A stretch of 64,000 nt of DNA, from positions 94,963-158,962 of the forward strand of contig NZ_LXKA01000087.1 in NCBI RefSeq assembly GCF_001645125.1, read 5' to 3'. Shown in pieces: positions 19,068 to 27,203 of the stretch. A program made the translations under genes and the position numbers. This DNA comes from Paraburkholderia ginsengiterrae (GTDB taxonomy: Bacteria; Pseudomonadota; Gammaproteobacteria; Burkholderiales; Burkholderiaceae). The stretch's first letter is position 1, and every line of letters starts with the position of its first letter. The notes below the pieces were generated by a model. It worked only from the letters and a program-made list of their open reading frames with translations. It did not search any database and was not told the DNA's origin.

Positions 19068-19687
19068 AGGCTCGACAACAGCGCGTCGAGCGCCCCGTTC
19101 ATGTGGCGAATCGACTCTTCGGCCATCAGCATCACGAGGTGCGCGCGGAAGCTCTGGTCCTCGAGCGCGAAATTCACTTCGACCAGCAGCGCCACTTCCC
19201 ATTGCAGCACGCCGGGCTGGAACACCTCGTCGAGCGTGGTGGCTTCGCCGAGCAAACCCGGCGCGGAGAAAATCGGCGTGCGGCCAAGCTGGTCGAGAAT
19301 GCACGAGACGCAGGCGCCCGTCAGCACGTTCGCGACATCGAACACCAGTTCTCTCTGACTCACCGCATCGTAGGATGAGCGCGAATAGGGGTCGCTCACG
19401 AGCGAGCACAGTTGCTCGATGCTGTCGCTGCGGCAGATCACCAGCGCCTCGCCCTTGATGTCGGAGCGAAAACCCTGCCGCACCGCGCTCACCGTATCTT
19501 CGATCCCGGTCATTTCCCGCAGCGCCTGCGCCGCCTCGCTGACCGCCACGACCTTCACGCGCGGCACCGACAATTCGATGAACGCATCGAGCAGCCGCGC
19601 CAGACGCGTCGCCGCCTGGCCCATCGCCAGATTGGCGACCTCTTGCAGCGCGTCGCGCTGATCTTCGGTGAGGGCGGGCTCAGACAT
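19064..19687 (-). CDS. CheC-like phosphatase family protein
   Basis: A 207-residue protein of the CheC/CheX/FliY fold. Two half-site motifs are visible: LQEVANLAMGQAATRLARLL near residue 15 and LVFDVANVLTGACVSCILDQLG near residue 117, the second with Asp in place of the usual Glu. CheC proteins dephosphorylate CheY-type receivers. It overlaps the upstream receiver gene by eight bases and the downstream cyclase by four, which points to a complex in which it sets the phosphorylation of that receiver. The partner assignment is inference from the operon. Confidence 0.82.
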   Translation of the reverse strand: MSEPALTEDQRDALQEVANLAMGQAATRLARLLDAFIELSVPRVKVVAVSEAAQALREMTGIEDTVSAVRQGFRSDIKGEALVICRSDSIEQLCSLVSDPYSRSSYDAVSQRELVFDVANVLTGACVSCILDQLGRTPIFSAPGLLGEATTLDEVFQPGVLQWEVALLVEVNFALEDQSFRAHLVMLMAEESIRHMNGALDALLSSL

Positions 19688-20048
19688 ACAAGCCGTACTC
19701 CTTGAGGATGGGCACCAGCGCCTCCGGCGTCACGGGCTTGGCGATGAACGCGGCCGCGCCGAGCGTGCGCACGCGCGACTGGGCCATCGGCTGGATATCC
19801 GCGGAAACGACGATGACGAAGGTGTTCAGATCCTCATGCTGCAAGGCTTCGAGCACCTGATAACCGGTCATGTCGGGCATGGTCAGGTCGAGGAACATGA
19901 CTGACGCTTTACCCTCGCGATACAGCCCGAGCGCTTCGCGCCCGTTCGATGCGTAGGAGACGTCCACATCCCAGTCCGGCGGCAATGCCTTGGTGAGCAC
20001 CTTGCGGGCAAGCAGCGAATCATCGGCGATCACAATAGGCAACGGCAT
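19680..20048 (-). CDS. Single-domain response regulator (CheY-like)
   Basis: A 122-residue stand-alone receiver. The acidic pair is in VIADDSLLARK, the phospho-acceptor Asp in MFLDLTMPDMTGYQ (about residue 54), the Ser/Thr in IVVSADI and the conserved Lys in AAAFIAKPVTPEAL. There is no output domain, so it must act through protein contact, most likely with the CheC-like and diguanylate cyclase proteins encoded downstream in the same overlapping operon. No dedicated kinase is in the operon; the hybrid kinase at 20745 is divergent and nearby. Confidence 0.9.
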   Translation of the reverse strand: MPLPIVIADDSLLARKVLTKALPPDWDVDVSYASNGREALGLYREGKASVMFLDLTMPDMTGYQVLEALQHEDLNTFVIVVSADIQPMAQSRVRTLGAAAFIAKPVTPEALVPILKEYGLYV

Positions 20049-20744
20049 GGGCGGGTCGGAAGGCGGAATGGGGGTCTTACGCGTTATCGGCAGTTGGGGG
20101 CGCTTTCTTTAGCGTGCGCTCTGCCCGCTAACGGTGAAGTGTGCCAACGCTGGCTGGAATACAGGGCGCCGTCGACGAACGAGGAGGCCGCGCGGTGCGG
20201 CGCGACGGGCGGAACTGGCGGGCGGGCATGAATGCGTGCGCGCACGGTGGACGACGGCGATGACCAGCATGTTCGAAGCCTACCCCGTAGACGAATCTGC
20301 GCAGCTACGTGGATCGGGTTGGTCCCCTGCCGCGCGCGTGATTCCGCGAACACCTTCCGCCACGCGTTGTACGCATGTCTGGTCGGGCGGTCCTCGCGGG
20401 AGAGGCGTCCGAACGTGGCGGACGCATTTTTGTGATGGAACCGATTTTCAAAGCAAAACAACGGAAAAGCAACTCGCCAATTTCACTTTCATTAATGAGA
20501 TTTTCCTGCCACTCACTATTGAAGAAAATATTTTGGTGAATTTTCAGCAATTTCTTTTGTTTTATACTTTTGTGTACGTTTGCGCTTCTCGATTCGTCAC
20601 TGTTTAAAAAAATCCGACGAATCAAGCCTGAGCGAAAGCCCATTCATTGACGGCGGTAACTTCTACCGCCGCGCGGCGTCTATGCTTCTCGTATGATGCC
20701 TATTCTCGGGCACTTTGCCCTGAACGACCCTCGCACGACCGACA
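20049..20744. other. Long divergent intergenic region with an AT-rich tract
   Basis: About 700 bases between divergent signalling genes. The part from about 20450 to 20615 is strongly AT-rich in a GC-rich neighbourhood, with repeated TTTT and AAAAT runs. It may carry promoters or bind a silencing protein of the H-NS type. A frame at 20134-20607 is open but runs from Arg-rich into Phe/Ile-rich composition and is not credible as a gene. Confidence 0.5.
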
Positions 20745-23021
20745 ATGAAATCCGACCGGTTCGATCCGCCTCAAGCGAGCCGCCTGTCCGCTGACCGGCA
20801 GGACGAGGCTTTATTTCCCGCCGTGCCGGAACAGAATTTCCAGGTGAGGCGCATCACGCTGATTGCGCTGCTGATCGCCGCGATCGTCTTGCCGTGCGTG
20901 TACGTCGCGGCCATGGCCTTCAACGATCTGCGCAACCGTGAAGCCGACGCCACCGACATGACTCTGCGCACCGTCCGGGTCGCGGAAGAACACGCGCTGA
21001 AAGTGTTCGACATGAACGAGACGCTCGACGCGCGCGTAGTCGATCTGACGGAAGGTCTGGACGACGACGGCATTCGCGCCCGCGAAGCGGTCATTCACGA
21101 AAAACTGCGCGTCATGGGCGGCGGTTATCCGCAGGTGGCCGCTGTGTCGATCTTCGGACGCGACGGCGACCTGCTCGCCAGCAGCCGTTACCTACCTTCG
21201 CCAGCTATCTCGATCGGCACGCGCGACGACTTCACCGGCATTCGCGACGGCAAGGATCTCGAACACGTCTCGAAGGTCATGACCGGGCACGTGGCCGGCG
21301 AACAGGTCTTCAACATGGGCGTGGAGCGGCCGGATGCGAATGGCACTTTCGCCGGCATGGTCTCGGTCGCGCTGCGGCCGAGTTATTTCGAAGCGTTCTA
21401 CCGCGAACTCATTGGCGCCGACGGCAGCATGACGATGAGCCTCGTTCGCATGGACGGCTCGATCCTCGCGCACTATCCGCGCAAGCCCGGTGAGCCAACG
21501 GCCATGGCGCCGCAATCCCCGTTCGCCGACGCCGTGGCACAAGGGCGGCGGGCCGGCGTCCTGCGGATGCGCTCGAACGCCGGCGGCGAGGATCTGATCG
21601 TCGCGTTCCGGCACGTCGGCTCGTATCCCGTGTACGTGCTGTGCGGCTACCGCACCTCGGCGATCTGGGCTGCCTGGTACCAGCATCTCGCCGTGCTGCT
21701 TCTGTCGATGTTCACGCCGTCCATCGCGCTGTGGTGCGTGATCTGGCTCTCGCTGCGCCGCCTCGGCGCGGAAGAGGAAGCGTGGGAGCGCTGGCAGGCC
21801 GAAGCGTCCATGCGCCGCTCGATCGAGTCCGCTTATCGCCAGTCGCGCAAGATGGAAGCGCTCGGCACGCTGGTCGGCAGCGTCGCGCACGATTTCAACA
21901 ACCTGCTGATGATCCTCTCGACCAACGTGCAGATCGTGCGGCGGCGCGGCGCAACCGGCCTCGACCGGGAATTGTCGGCCATGGAGCGCGCGCTCAAGAG
22001 CGGCGAGTCGCTCACCCGTCAGTTGCTTGGCGTCGCGCGCAAGCAGCCGCTGCGTAACGAAACGTTGTCCCTCGAACGCTGGCTGCCGGCAAGCCGCGAG
22101 TTGCTGCGCGCATCGCTCGGCGCGAAAGTGTCGCTCGTGATCGATATCGGCAGCGAGGTCTGGCCGATGCGCGTCGACGTCGCCGAGCTGGAGCTGGCGC
22201 TCATCAACATTGCCGTGAACGCGCGCGACGCCATGCCCAATGGCGGTCGCTTCACGGTACGGGCCACCAATCTCCATTTCCGCCACGAAGACGGCTTTCC
22301 GTTGACCGGCGACTTCGTGCAGCTGGCGCTCGAAGATACCGGCGGCGGCATGGCGCCTGACGTGCTCGCGCATGCGTTCGAACCGCTCTTCACCACCAAG
22401 CCGAAAGGCATGGGCACGGGCCTCGGGTTGCCGCAGGTTTTCGCGTTCTGCGAGCGCTCCGGCGGCCTTGCCGCCATCGACAGCGCGGTCGGCGCGGGCA
22501 CCTCGGTGCGCCTCTATCTGCCGCGCGCCACGGCTGCGCCCGAGGCCGACGGTGCGGCCGAACCGCCCGCCGATGAAAGCAGTACCCCGCTGGGCCTGCG
22601 GATTCTGCTGGTCGAGGACAACGACGAAGTGGCCGCCGGCACCGAGGCCTTGCTGCAGATGATGGGCCATCAGGTCACGTGCGTCTTCAACGCCGATACC
22701 GCCCTGCACCTGTTCGACGACGCCCGTGCACGGCTGGCCGAAAGCGGCGCGCCGTTGCCGTTCGATCTCGTGCTCTCCGACATTCACATGCCGGGCAAGA
22801 TGAACGGCATCGATCTGGCCGAGGCAGTGCGCACCTTCGACAGCAAACTGCCGGTGATTCTGGTCACTGGCTACGCGGAGGAACTCGACCGGGCGCGCCA
22901 CGTGAACGTGCGGGTGCTGTCCAAGCCGTTCGATATCGGCTTGCTGGAAAAGTTGCTGCGCGACATCCAGCATGCTCTCGCGCAGTCCGGCGCGAATCCG
23001 GAGACCCATTCGGCAAGCTGA
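20745..23021 (+). CDS. Hybrid sensor histidine kinase with C-terminal receiver
   Basis: A 758-residue inner-membrane hybrid kinase. A transmembrane helix near residues 40-60 and another near 310-335 bracket a periplasmic double-Cache/PDC-like sensor domain. The transmitter follows: H382 in GSVAHDFNNLL is the phospho-accepting histidine, NARDAMPNGG is the N box, and EDTGGGM and GMGTGLGLP are the ATP-lid glycine motifs. A receiver domain begins near residue 620 (ILLVEDNDE) with D679 in VLSDIHMPGKMNG as acceptor, and VLSKPF supplies the lysine. No DNA-binding partner is adjacent; it may talk to the divergent receiver at 20048. Confidence 0.92.
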   Translation: MKSDRFDPPQASRLSADRQDEALFPAVPEQNFQVRRITLIALLIAAIVLPCVYVAAMAFNDLRNREADATDMTLRTVRVAEEHALKVFDMNETLDARVVDLTEGLDDDGIRAREAVIHEKLRVMGGGYPQVAAVSIFGRDGDLLASSRYLPSPAISIGTRDDFTGIRDGKDLEHVSKVMTGHVAGEQVFNMGVERPDANGTFAGMVSVALRPSYFEAFYRELIGADGSMTMSLVRMDGSILAHYPRKPGEPTAMAPQSPFADAVAQGRRAGVLRMRSNAGGEDLIVAFRHVGSYPVYVLCGYRTSAIWAAWYQHLAVLLLSMFTPSIALWCVIWLSLRRLGAEEEAWERWQAEASMRRSIESAYRQSRKMEALGTLVGSVAHDFNNLLMILSTNVQIVRRRGATGLDRELSAMERALKSGESLTRQLLGVARKQPLRNETLSLERWLPASRELLRASLGAKVSLVIDIGSEVWPMRVDVAELELALINIAVNARDAMPNGGRFTVRATNLHFRHEDGFPLTGDFVQLALEDTGGGMAPDVLAHAFEPLFTTKPKGMGTGLGLPQVFAFCERSGGLAAIDSAVGAGTSVRLYLPRATAAPEADGAAEPPADESSTPLGLRILLVEDNDEVAAGTEALLQMMGHQVTCVFNADTALHLFDDARARLAESGAPLPFDLVLSDIHMPGKMNGIDLAEAVRTFDSKLPVILVTGYAEELDRARHVNVRVLSKPFDIGLLEKLLRDIQHALAQSGANPETHSAS

Positions 23022-23246
23022 AGACCGGGCTGGTGGACACTTGATGAGACCGTGTCATTTACCGGCGGTTGTAAAAACGCCGCGGCGGCACGCCGTGCGT
23101 TTTCGCGTGGCGCCGCCCTACGGGTGCGCCGCCATGGTTCATGAGCGCATCGCGCGTGTCCGGCACGAACGTTGCGGCGTAATCTGAGGAGTAGGAGGGC
23201 GCGACAAGCGTCATCCGCTAGGTCAGGTTCACGTCGGGAGGCAGCC

Positions 23247-24248
23247 ATGCGACATACTGTGATTGGATTATTCGACACCTATGCGCGAGCCGAGGACGCC
23301 CGCAATACGCTTGTGCAGATCGGCTTCGCCCATGAAGCGATCGAGTTGCAGGCGAATCCGGAACCCTTGGTCGGCTCCGCCACTGATGAAGCCGGCTCGG
23401 GTGTGCTGGCGAACATTGAACGCTTCCTTTCGAGCCTGTTCGCGAGCGGTCCGCGTGCACCGGAGGCAGCGCACTATGCCGAAGCAGTGCGCCGCGGCGC
23501 GGTGCTGGTGTGCGTCAACGCGGCCAGCGAGGCCCATGCGGAGCTCGCCCGTAACACCTTGACCAGATTGGGGGCCACCGACATCGGTGAACGTAGGCCC
23601 GACTGGGACTCGTCAGCGGAATCGAGGCGCGAGCATTCGGTGCTCGACGAGCTCGGCATCGGCGCCATGACGCCGGGCACGCCGCACACGTCGAGCGTGA
23701 CAATGCCAGGGGTGGCAACGCGGCCCGGCGCCACCGATCCGCTGTACACGGCGCCGCCAGGCAGCACCGACGCCGAGCCGTTCGTACCGCCGCCGCCCAG
23801 CGAGCGCCCAATGCGTGATCCGGTCAACGAACCGATGACCGATCCGCTAGTGGGCGATGCGGGGCGCAGCGCCATTGCTGCCGGCTCGGTGCCAGGCTCG
23901 GGCGCGATCATGCAGCCGCCGCCGGAAACCGCTTACCGGGCGGAGCCGCCTGCCGCGGATTCGAGCGGCCAGATGCCGAACGAATATCTGGAGTACGAAG
24001 AAGATTTCCGCTCGCACTTCGACGCGCAATACTCGGCTGAAAGCACGCGTTACGAGGACTACGTGCCGGCGTATCGCTATGGCGCGGAAATCGGCAATGA
24101 CGTACGGTACCGCGACCGTGCCTGGGACGAGGTCGAACCGGAAGCACGGCGTCACTGGGAACGCACCTCGCCAGACAGCACGTGGGAGCGCTTCAAGCTG
24201 GCCGTGCGTCACGGTTGGGAGCGGGTGACGGGGCATCACCACGTTTGA
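23247..24248 (+). CDS. Stress-type protein with YflT/general-stress N-terminal domain
   Basis: A 333-residue protein. Residues 1-115 resemble the heat-induced/general stress YflT-like fold (VIGLFDTYARAEDARNTLVQIGF). The middle (about 130-250) is a low-complexity Pro/Gly/Ser linker. The C-terminus (about 255-333) is acidic and aromatic, with YEEDFRSHFDAQY and GNDVRYRDRAWDEVEPEARRHW, similar to the tails of YsnF-like stress proteins. The ATG at 23247 is chosen for its GGGAGGCAG site. The function is not known; no signal peptide or membrane helix is visible. Confidence 0.8.
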   Translation: MRHTVIGLFDTYARAEDARNTLVQIGFAHEAIELQANPEPLVGSATDEAGSGVLANIERFLSSLFASGPRAPEAAHYAEAVRRGAVLVCVNAASEAHAELARNTLTRLGATDIGERRPDWDSSAESRREHSVLDELGIGAMTPGTPHTSSVTMPGVATRPGATDPLYTAPPGSTDAEPFVPPPPSERPMRDPVNEPMTDPLVGDAGRSAIAAGSVPGSGAIMQPPPETAYRAEPPAADSSGQMPNEYLEYEEDFRSHFDAQYSAESTRYEDYVPAYRYGAEIGNDVRYRDRAWDEVEPEARRHWERTSPDSTWERFKLAVRHGWERVTGHHHV

Positions 24249-24315
24249 TCAGGGAGGGTGAGCGGCGGCGCCGGACATCGACGGCATCGTCACTCGCCGC
24301 CGCAGCGCGTCGTCG

Positions 24316-24906
24316 TCAGGCGGCCGCAAACCGCTTGACCCACGCCACGTAGCGATCCATGAACGTTTGCAGGAGTTTGCGCGTGCCCTCGTTGAGGATC
24401 TCGCCTTTCTCGTTGATCACCGCCGCGTCGTGCTTGATGAACACTTCAGGCTAACCCAGCGTGGCGACGTCGAGATAAGCCAGCACGTTGCGCAGATGCT
24501 GCTGCGCGAGCGCCGTGCCGGTCGCGCCGAGCGACGTGCCGATCACGGCGCCTGGCTTGTTGCCCCACGAATCGGTGCCCCACGGGCGCGAACCCCAGTC
24601 GAGCGCGTTCTTCAGCACGCCGGGCATGGAGCGGTTGTATTCCGGAGTCACGAACAGCTGGCCGTCGGCGGCTTCAATGCGTTGCTTCAACTGCTTGCCG
24701 GCCTCGGGGTAGTCGGCGTCGTAGTCCTGGCTGTAGAGCGGCAATGAGCCGATATCGATGAATTCGAACGTGAAATCGGACGGCGCGAGTGAGACCACGG
24801 CGTGCGCCAACTGCCGGTTGAACGACTCGCGGCGCAGGCTGCCGACGACGACTGCAATGTGATGGGCCGTGATTCGCTTCCTTGTGGATAGGCGCTGGAC
24901 GCGCAT
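24316..24906 (-). pseudogene. NADPH-dependent FMN reductase interrupted by an amber codon
   Basis: The frame encodes a flavodoxin-fold reductase of the ChrR/YieF family: VVVGSLRRESFNRQLA is the FMN phosphate loop and VTPEYNRSMPGVLKNALDWGSRP the flavin-binding block. After residue 151 (VATLG) a TAG at 24451-24453 stops translation, but the same frame continues with PEVFIKHDAAVINEKG for 45 more codons to a TGA at 24316, completing the family's usual length. The family normally has Gln at the TAG position, so one C-to-T change explains it. The start is also doubtful: AAGGAAG sits just ahead of ATC ACG GCC CAT, where an ATG would be expected, leaving ATG 24906 as the only plain start. It may be inactive, or active as a truncated protein. 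Confidence 0.75.
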
Positions 24907-25037
24907 AAGGGTACGAACTGCCCATCATAGGCAATAGCCGGTTGGACCGCGAAGGCGACTGTCGAAACACGGGGATTCAATTATTGGGAAACAGACGGCG
25001 ATCGACTTGGCGGTGGATAACCCTTCACCGCCAAAAG

Positions 25038-25072
25038 TTATCCACAGTTTTTCTGAATAACCTTGTGGATAA
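25038..25072. promoter_or_regulatory. Inverted pair of perfect DnaA boxes
   Basis: TTATCCACA (25038-25046) and its complement TGTGGATAA (25064-25072) face each other 26 bases apart; a third box with one mismatch begins at 25012. The consensus for DnaA is TTATNCACA. They may regulate nearby genes or titrate DnaA on this chromosome. Confidence 0.6.
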
Positions 25073-25259
25073 CTGATACTTTTGCCTTGTCAATCAAGCG
25101 TGCTTTCGGCCTGAAATGTTTTGAGGCAAACGGGCGCGCTTCGCGTATTCGCGGTGGCGGAAGTCCGACCGTTGGGAAGAAATGACCGGCAAGAAGGGCG
25201 CTGGGGAGCGAATTTACCTTGTCGCAGGCGCGGCACGGACGCACGAGAATCCTGGAAAA

Positions 25260-25301
25260 ACAAAAAAGGGCGCCAACATGGGCACCCTCCTTTTTGATTT
25301 C
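25260..25301 (-). terminator. Terminator of the small secreted peptide gene
   Basis: Reading leftward, AGGGTGCC and GGCGCCCT form a stem around a six-base loop, followed by a run of T residues. It lies 40 bases beyond the stop codon at 25342 and supports that gene being expressed. Confidence 0.75.
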
Positions 25302-25341
25302 GACATAGTGTCGCGTCGGCGGACCTGCGCCCGCCCACTGA

Positions 25342-25473
25342 TCAGTTGCCGAAGAACACGTTGCAGTACGATGCCGGGCCGTTGCATTGCGACGGAGCCG
25401 CGGCGTGAGCCGAGCCGGAAGCGGCTGCAAACAGGGCGACGGAGGCGATCAGGGCGGAAAGAATGCGTTTCAT
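25342..25473 (-). CDS. Small secreted cysteine-containing peptide
   Basis: A 43-residue product too short for many gene finders. MKRILSALIASVALFAAASGSAHA is a textbook Sec signal peptide; cleavage would release about 19 residues, APSQCNGPASYCNVFFGN, with two cysteines that could form a disulfide. A strong ribosome site (GAGGAG) precedes the ATG at 25473, and a good intrinsic terminator follows, so the gene looks real. I do not recognise the family. It diverges from the sigma factor gene at 25925, which might control it. Confidence 0.75.
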   Translation of the reverse strand: MKRILSALIASVALFAAASGSAHAAAPSQCNGPASYCNVFFGN

Positions 25474-25924
25474 GGTGCTACTCCTCTTCAGCGTGTGGTT
25501 CGCGATCGGGGCCGATCGATGGAGAGGAGAATAGCGATTCAGTGTCCGCCTACAAATATCACGAACAGTAAGATTTTCTTGCAGAAAGTGAAACAGTCGG
25601 AATGCGCGCCGAATACAGGTTTGCCGCAACTCCGGCAGCACTGCTGGCGCTCATGGCAGTGCTCATCGAGCACTTCGGCAGGCGTGGTTTCAGTTTTCGC
25701 AATAATATGTTGTAGTTGTCATAAGCACCCGGCACAGCACGACTAAGCACATCAAGTCATCGCTTTCTGGCGGGCATATGTTCAATACCAATTCGCTTGC
25801 GCACGCACTCGCGGGAGAATGGGGCACGAGTCCCAAACCCACGCAAGGAAACTCACTTGCCTATGAGCCACGAAGATTCGCGCGAAAGCGCCCGGACAAC
25901 GCCGCTGTACCGACGGAGCGGGCC
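25474..25924. other. Divergent region upstream of the sigma factor
   Basis: About 450 bases. The sigma frame is open back to 25778, but the residues before 25925 are unlike sigma factors and have no clear ribosome site. The rest presumably holds promoters for the peptide gene and sigma factor; I see no confident motif. Confidence 0.4.
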
Positions 25925-26533
25925 ATGGCGCAAGTAGGCGGGCCGGCGCTCGACGATCCCGTCTATCTGACGCAATTGCGGCGCGACCTGGTGCGCTTCG
26001 CCCGGCTGCAACTGCGCGACGCCGCAGCTGCCGAAGACGCCGTGCAGGAAGCCCTCGCCGCGGCATGGACGCAAGCCGACCGGTTCTCCGGGCAGTCGGA
26101 GCACAAGACCTGGGTGTTCGGCATCCTGCGGCACAAGCTCGTCGACACCCTGCGCGCCCGGCAACGCACGGTCAATTTGTCGGCGCTCGAATCCGAACTC
26201 GACGGCGAAGCGCTGCTCGATCGCGAACTGTTCCAGGACAACGGCCACTGGTCACGCGAGGCCAAGCCGCGGCCGTGGCCGACGCCTGAAACCGCGCTGC
26301 GCCAGCAGCAGTTCTGGACCTTGTTTGAGATGTGTCTGGAACATCTGCCCGAACACATCGGGCGCGTGTTCATGATGCGCGAATTCCTCGATCTCGAGAC
26401 CGAAGCAATCTGCTCCGAACTGCAGATGACCGCAAATCATTGCAGCGTGCTGATCTACCGTGCGCGGCTGCGCTTACGCACTTGCCTGAGCGAAAAAGGC
26501 CTGTCCAGCGAGGATGCGAATGGGGAAGTGTAA
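25925..26533 (+). CDS. RNA polymerase ECF-type sigma factor
   Basis: A 202-residue group IV sigma factor. Region 2 covers about residues 15-85 (LRRDLVRFARLQLRDAAAAEDAVQEALAAAW and FSGQSEHKTWVFGILRHKLVDTLR), and region 4 covers about 140-195 (LPEHIGRVFMMREFLDLETEAICSELQMTANHCSVLIYRARLRL). The ATG at 25925 follows GGAGCGGGCC. The next gene, overlapping by 20 bases, encodes a small zinc-binding protein that is the probable anti-sigma partner. The target genes are unknown; the divergent secreted peptide is one candidate. Confidence 0.9.
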   Translation: MAQVGGPALDDPVYLTQLRRDLVRFARLQLRDAAAAEDAVQEALAAAWTQADRFSGQSEHKTWVFGILRHKLVDTLRARQRTVNLSALESELDGEALLDRELFQDNGHWSREAKPRPWPTPETALRQQQFWTLFEMCLEHLPEHIGRVFMMREFLDLETEAICSELQMTANHCSVLIYRARLRLRTCLSEKGLSSEDANGEV

Positions 26534-26723
26534 GCACATCACGCGTTTGTTGTCCGACTCGCTCGACCGGCGCCTCACGACCGGCGAATGGGTCGCGATC
26601 CGGCTGCATCTACCGACCTGCAGCGGCTGCCGCAACTACCGCAAGCAGATCCGCCTGCTGCGCGCGGCCGCGCGCACGGTGAGCGGCATTGCGACGCCGG
26701 ATGCGGGGAACAGCGAGGATTGA
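26514..26723 (+). CDS. Small zinc-finger anti-sigma-like protein
   Basis: A 69-residue protein with HLPTCSGCRNYRK, the H-x3-C-x2-C core of zinc-containing anti-sigma domains (zf-HC2/ZAS). It has no membrane helix, so it would act as a soluble, possibly redox-sensing, inhibitor. It overlaps the sigma gene by 20 bases, implying coupled translation. A second ATG six bases in (26520) is an equally good start. The anti-sigma role is inferred from motif and position. Confidence 0.82.
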   Translation: MRMGKCKHITRLLSDSLDRRLTTGEWVAIRLHLPTCSGCRNYRKQIRLLRAAARTVSGIATPDAGNSED

Positions 26724-26779
26724 AGCGCGGCACGCAAGCGCGGGCTTTTTCGCGCGGCGCACGCATGCAACAGCGATGT

Positions 26780-27070
26780 CTAGCGCTCGCAGGGAGGCGT
26801 GTCGCGATAGCGCTCGAAAAACCGCGCGTGGGACGCGTCGTCGATTGAAACGGGATGCCGTTCGAGGGTCGCCGGATGCTTCTCGAGCTGCGCGCGCGTG
26901 CGGATCGGCCGATGCTGGAAATTACCGCCGCAATTCGGGCACACGTTGCGCAGCGTAGTGAGTGCACACACCTCGCAGAACGTGCATTCGTAGGTGCAGA
27001 TCATCGCGTCGGTGGCATTCGGCGGTAGCGCTTTGCCGCATCCTTCACAAGACGGTCTCAATTCAAGCAT
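26780..27070 (-). CDS. DUF1272 zinc-ribbon protein
   Basis: A 96-residue protein of the DUF1272 family. The N-terminal half is packed with cysteine pairs: SCEGCG, CTYECTFCEVCA and NVCPNCGGNF, which probably bind two metal ions. The C-terminal half is a charged extension ending FFERYRDTPPCER. The ATG at 27070 (MLELRPSCEGCG) follows CGGAG and matches the family start. The function is unknown. It is convergent with the anti-sigma-like gene. Confidence 0.88.
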   Translation of the reverse strand: MLELRPSCEGCGKALPPNATDAMICTYECTFCEVCALTTLRNVCPNCGGNFQHRPIRTRAQLEKHPATLERHPVSIDDASHARFFERYRDTPPCER

Positions 27071-27203
27071 CGTGGCTCCGGGTTTCAAGGACGGCGAGGC
27101 ACGGGCAGCGCCTCGCTTGCGGCGCAGTGTAAGCGGCGCGGACGATCCGGAGAGGACAGGCAGGCATCAATTCCTGCCAATTTCGCCGAAGCCTGTCCCG
27201 CCG

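Larger units (their letters stand above)
24907..25341. other. Intergenic region with DnaA-box-like sites
   Basis: About 430 bases with no gene. It holds the box TTATCCACA at 25038-25046, an inverted TGTGGATAA at 25064-25072 and a weaker GTGGATAA at 25013-25020, followed by the terminator of the small downstream peptide gene. Confidence 0.55.

Noticed and set aside
20134-20607. 157-codon open frame upstream of the hybrid kinase
   Set aside because: Composition jumps from Arg-rich to Phe/Ile-rich as it enters the AT-rich island, with no ribosome site and no family resemblance.
25182-25571. 129-codon plus-strand frame over the small peptide gene
   Set aside because: It crosses the terminator and the opposite-strand signal peptide gene, and its product has no recognisable features.
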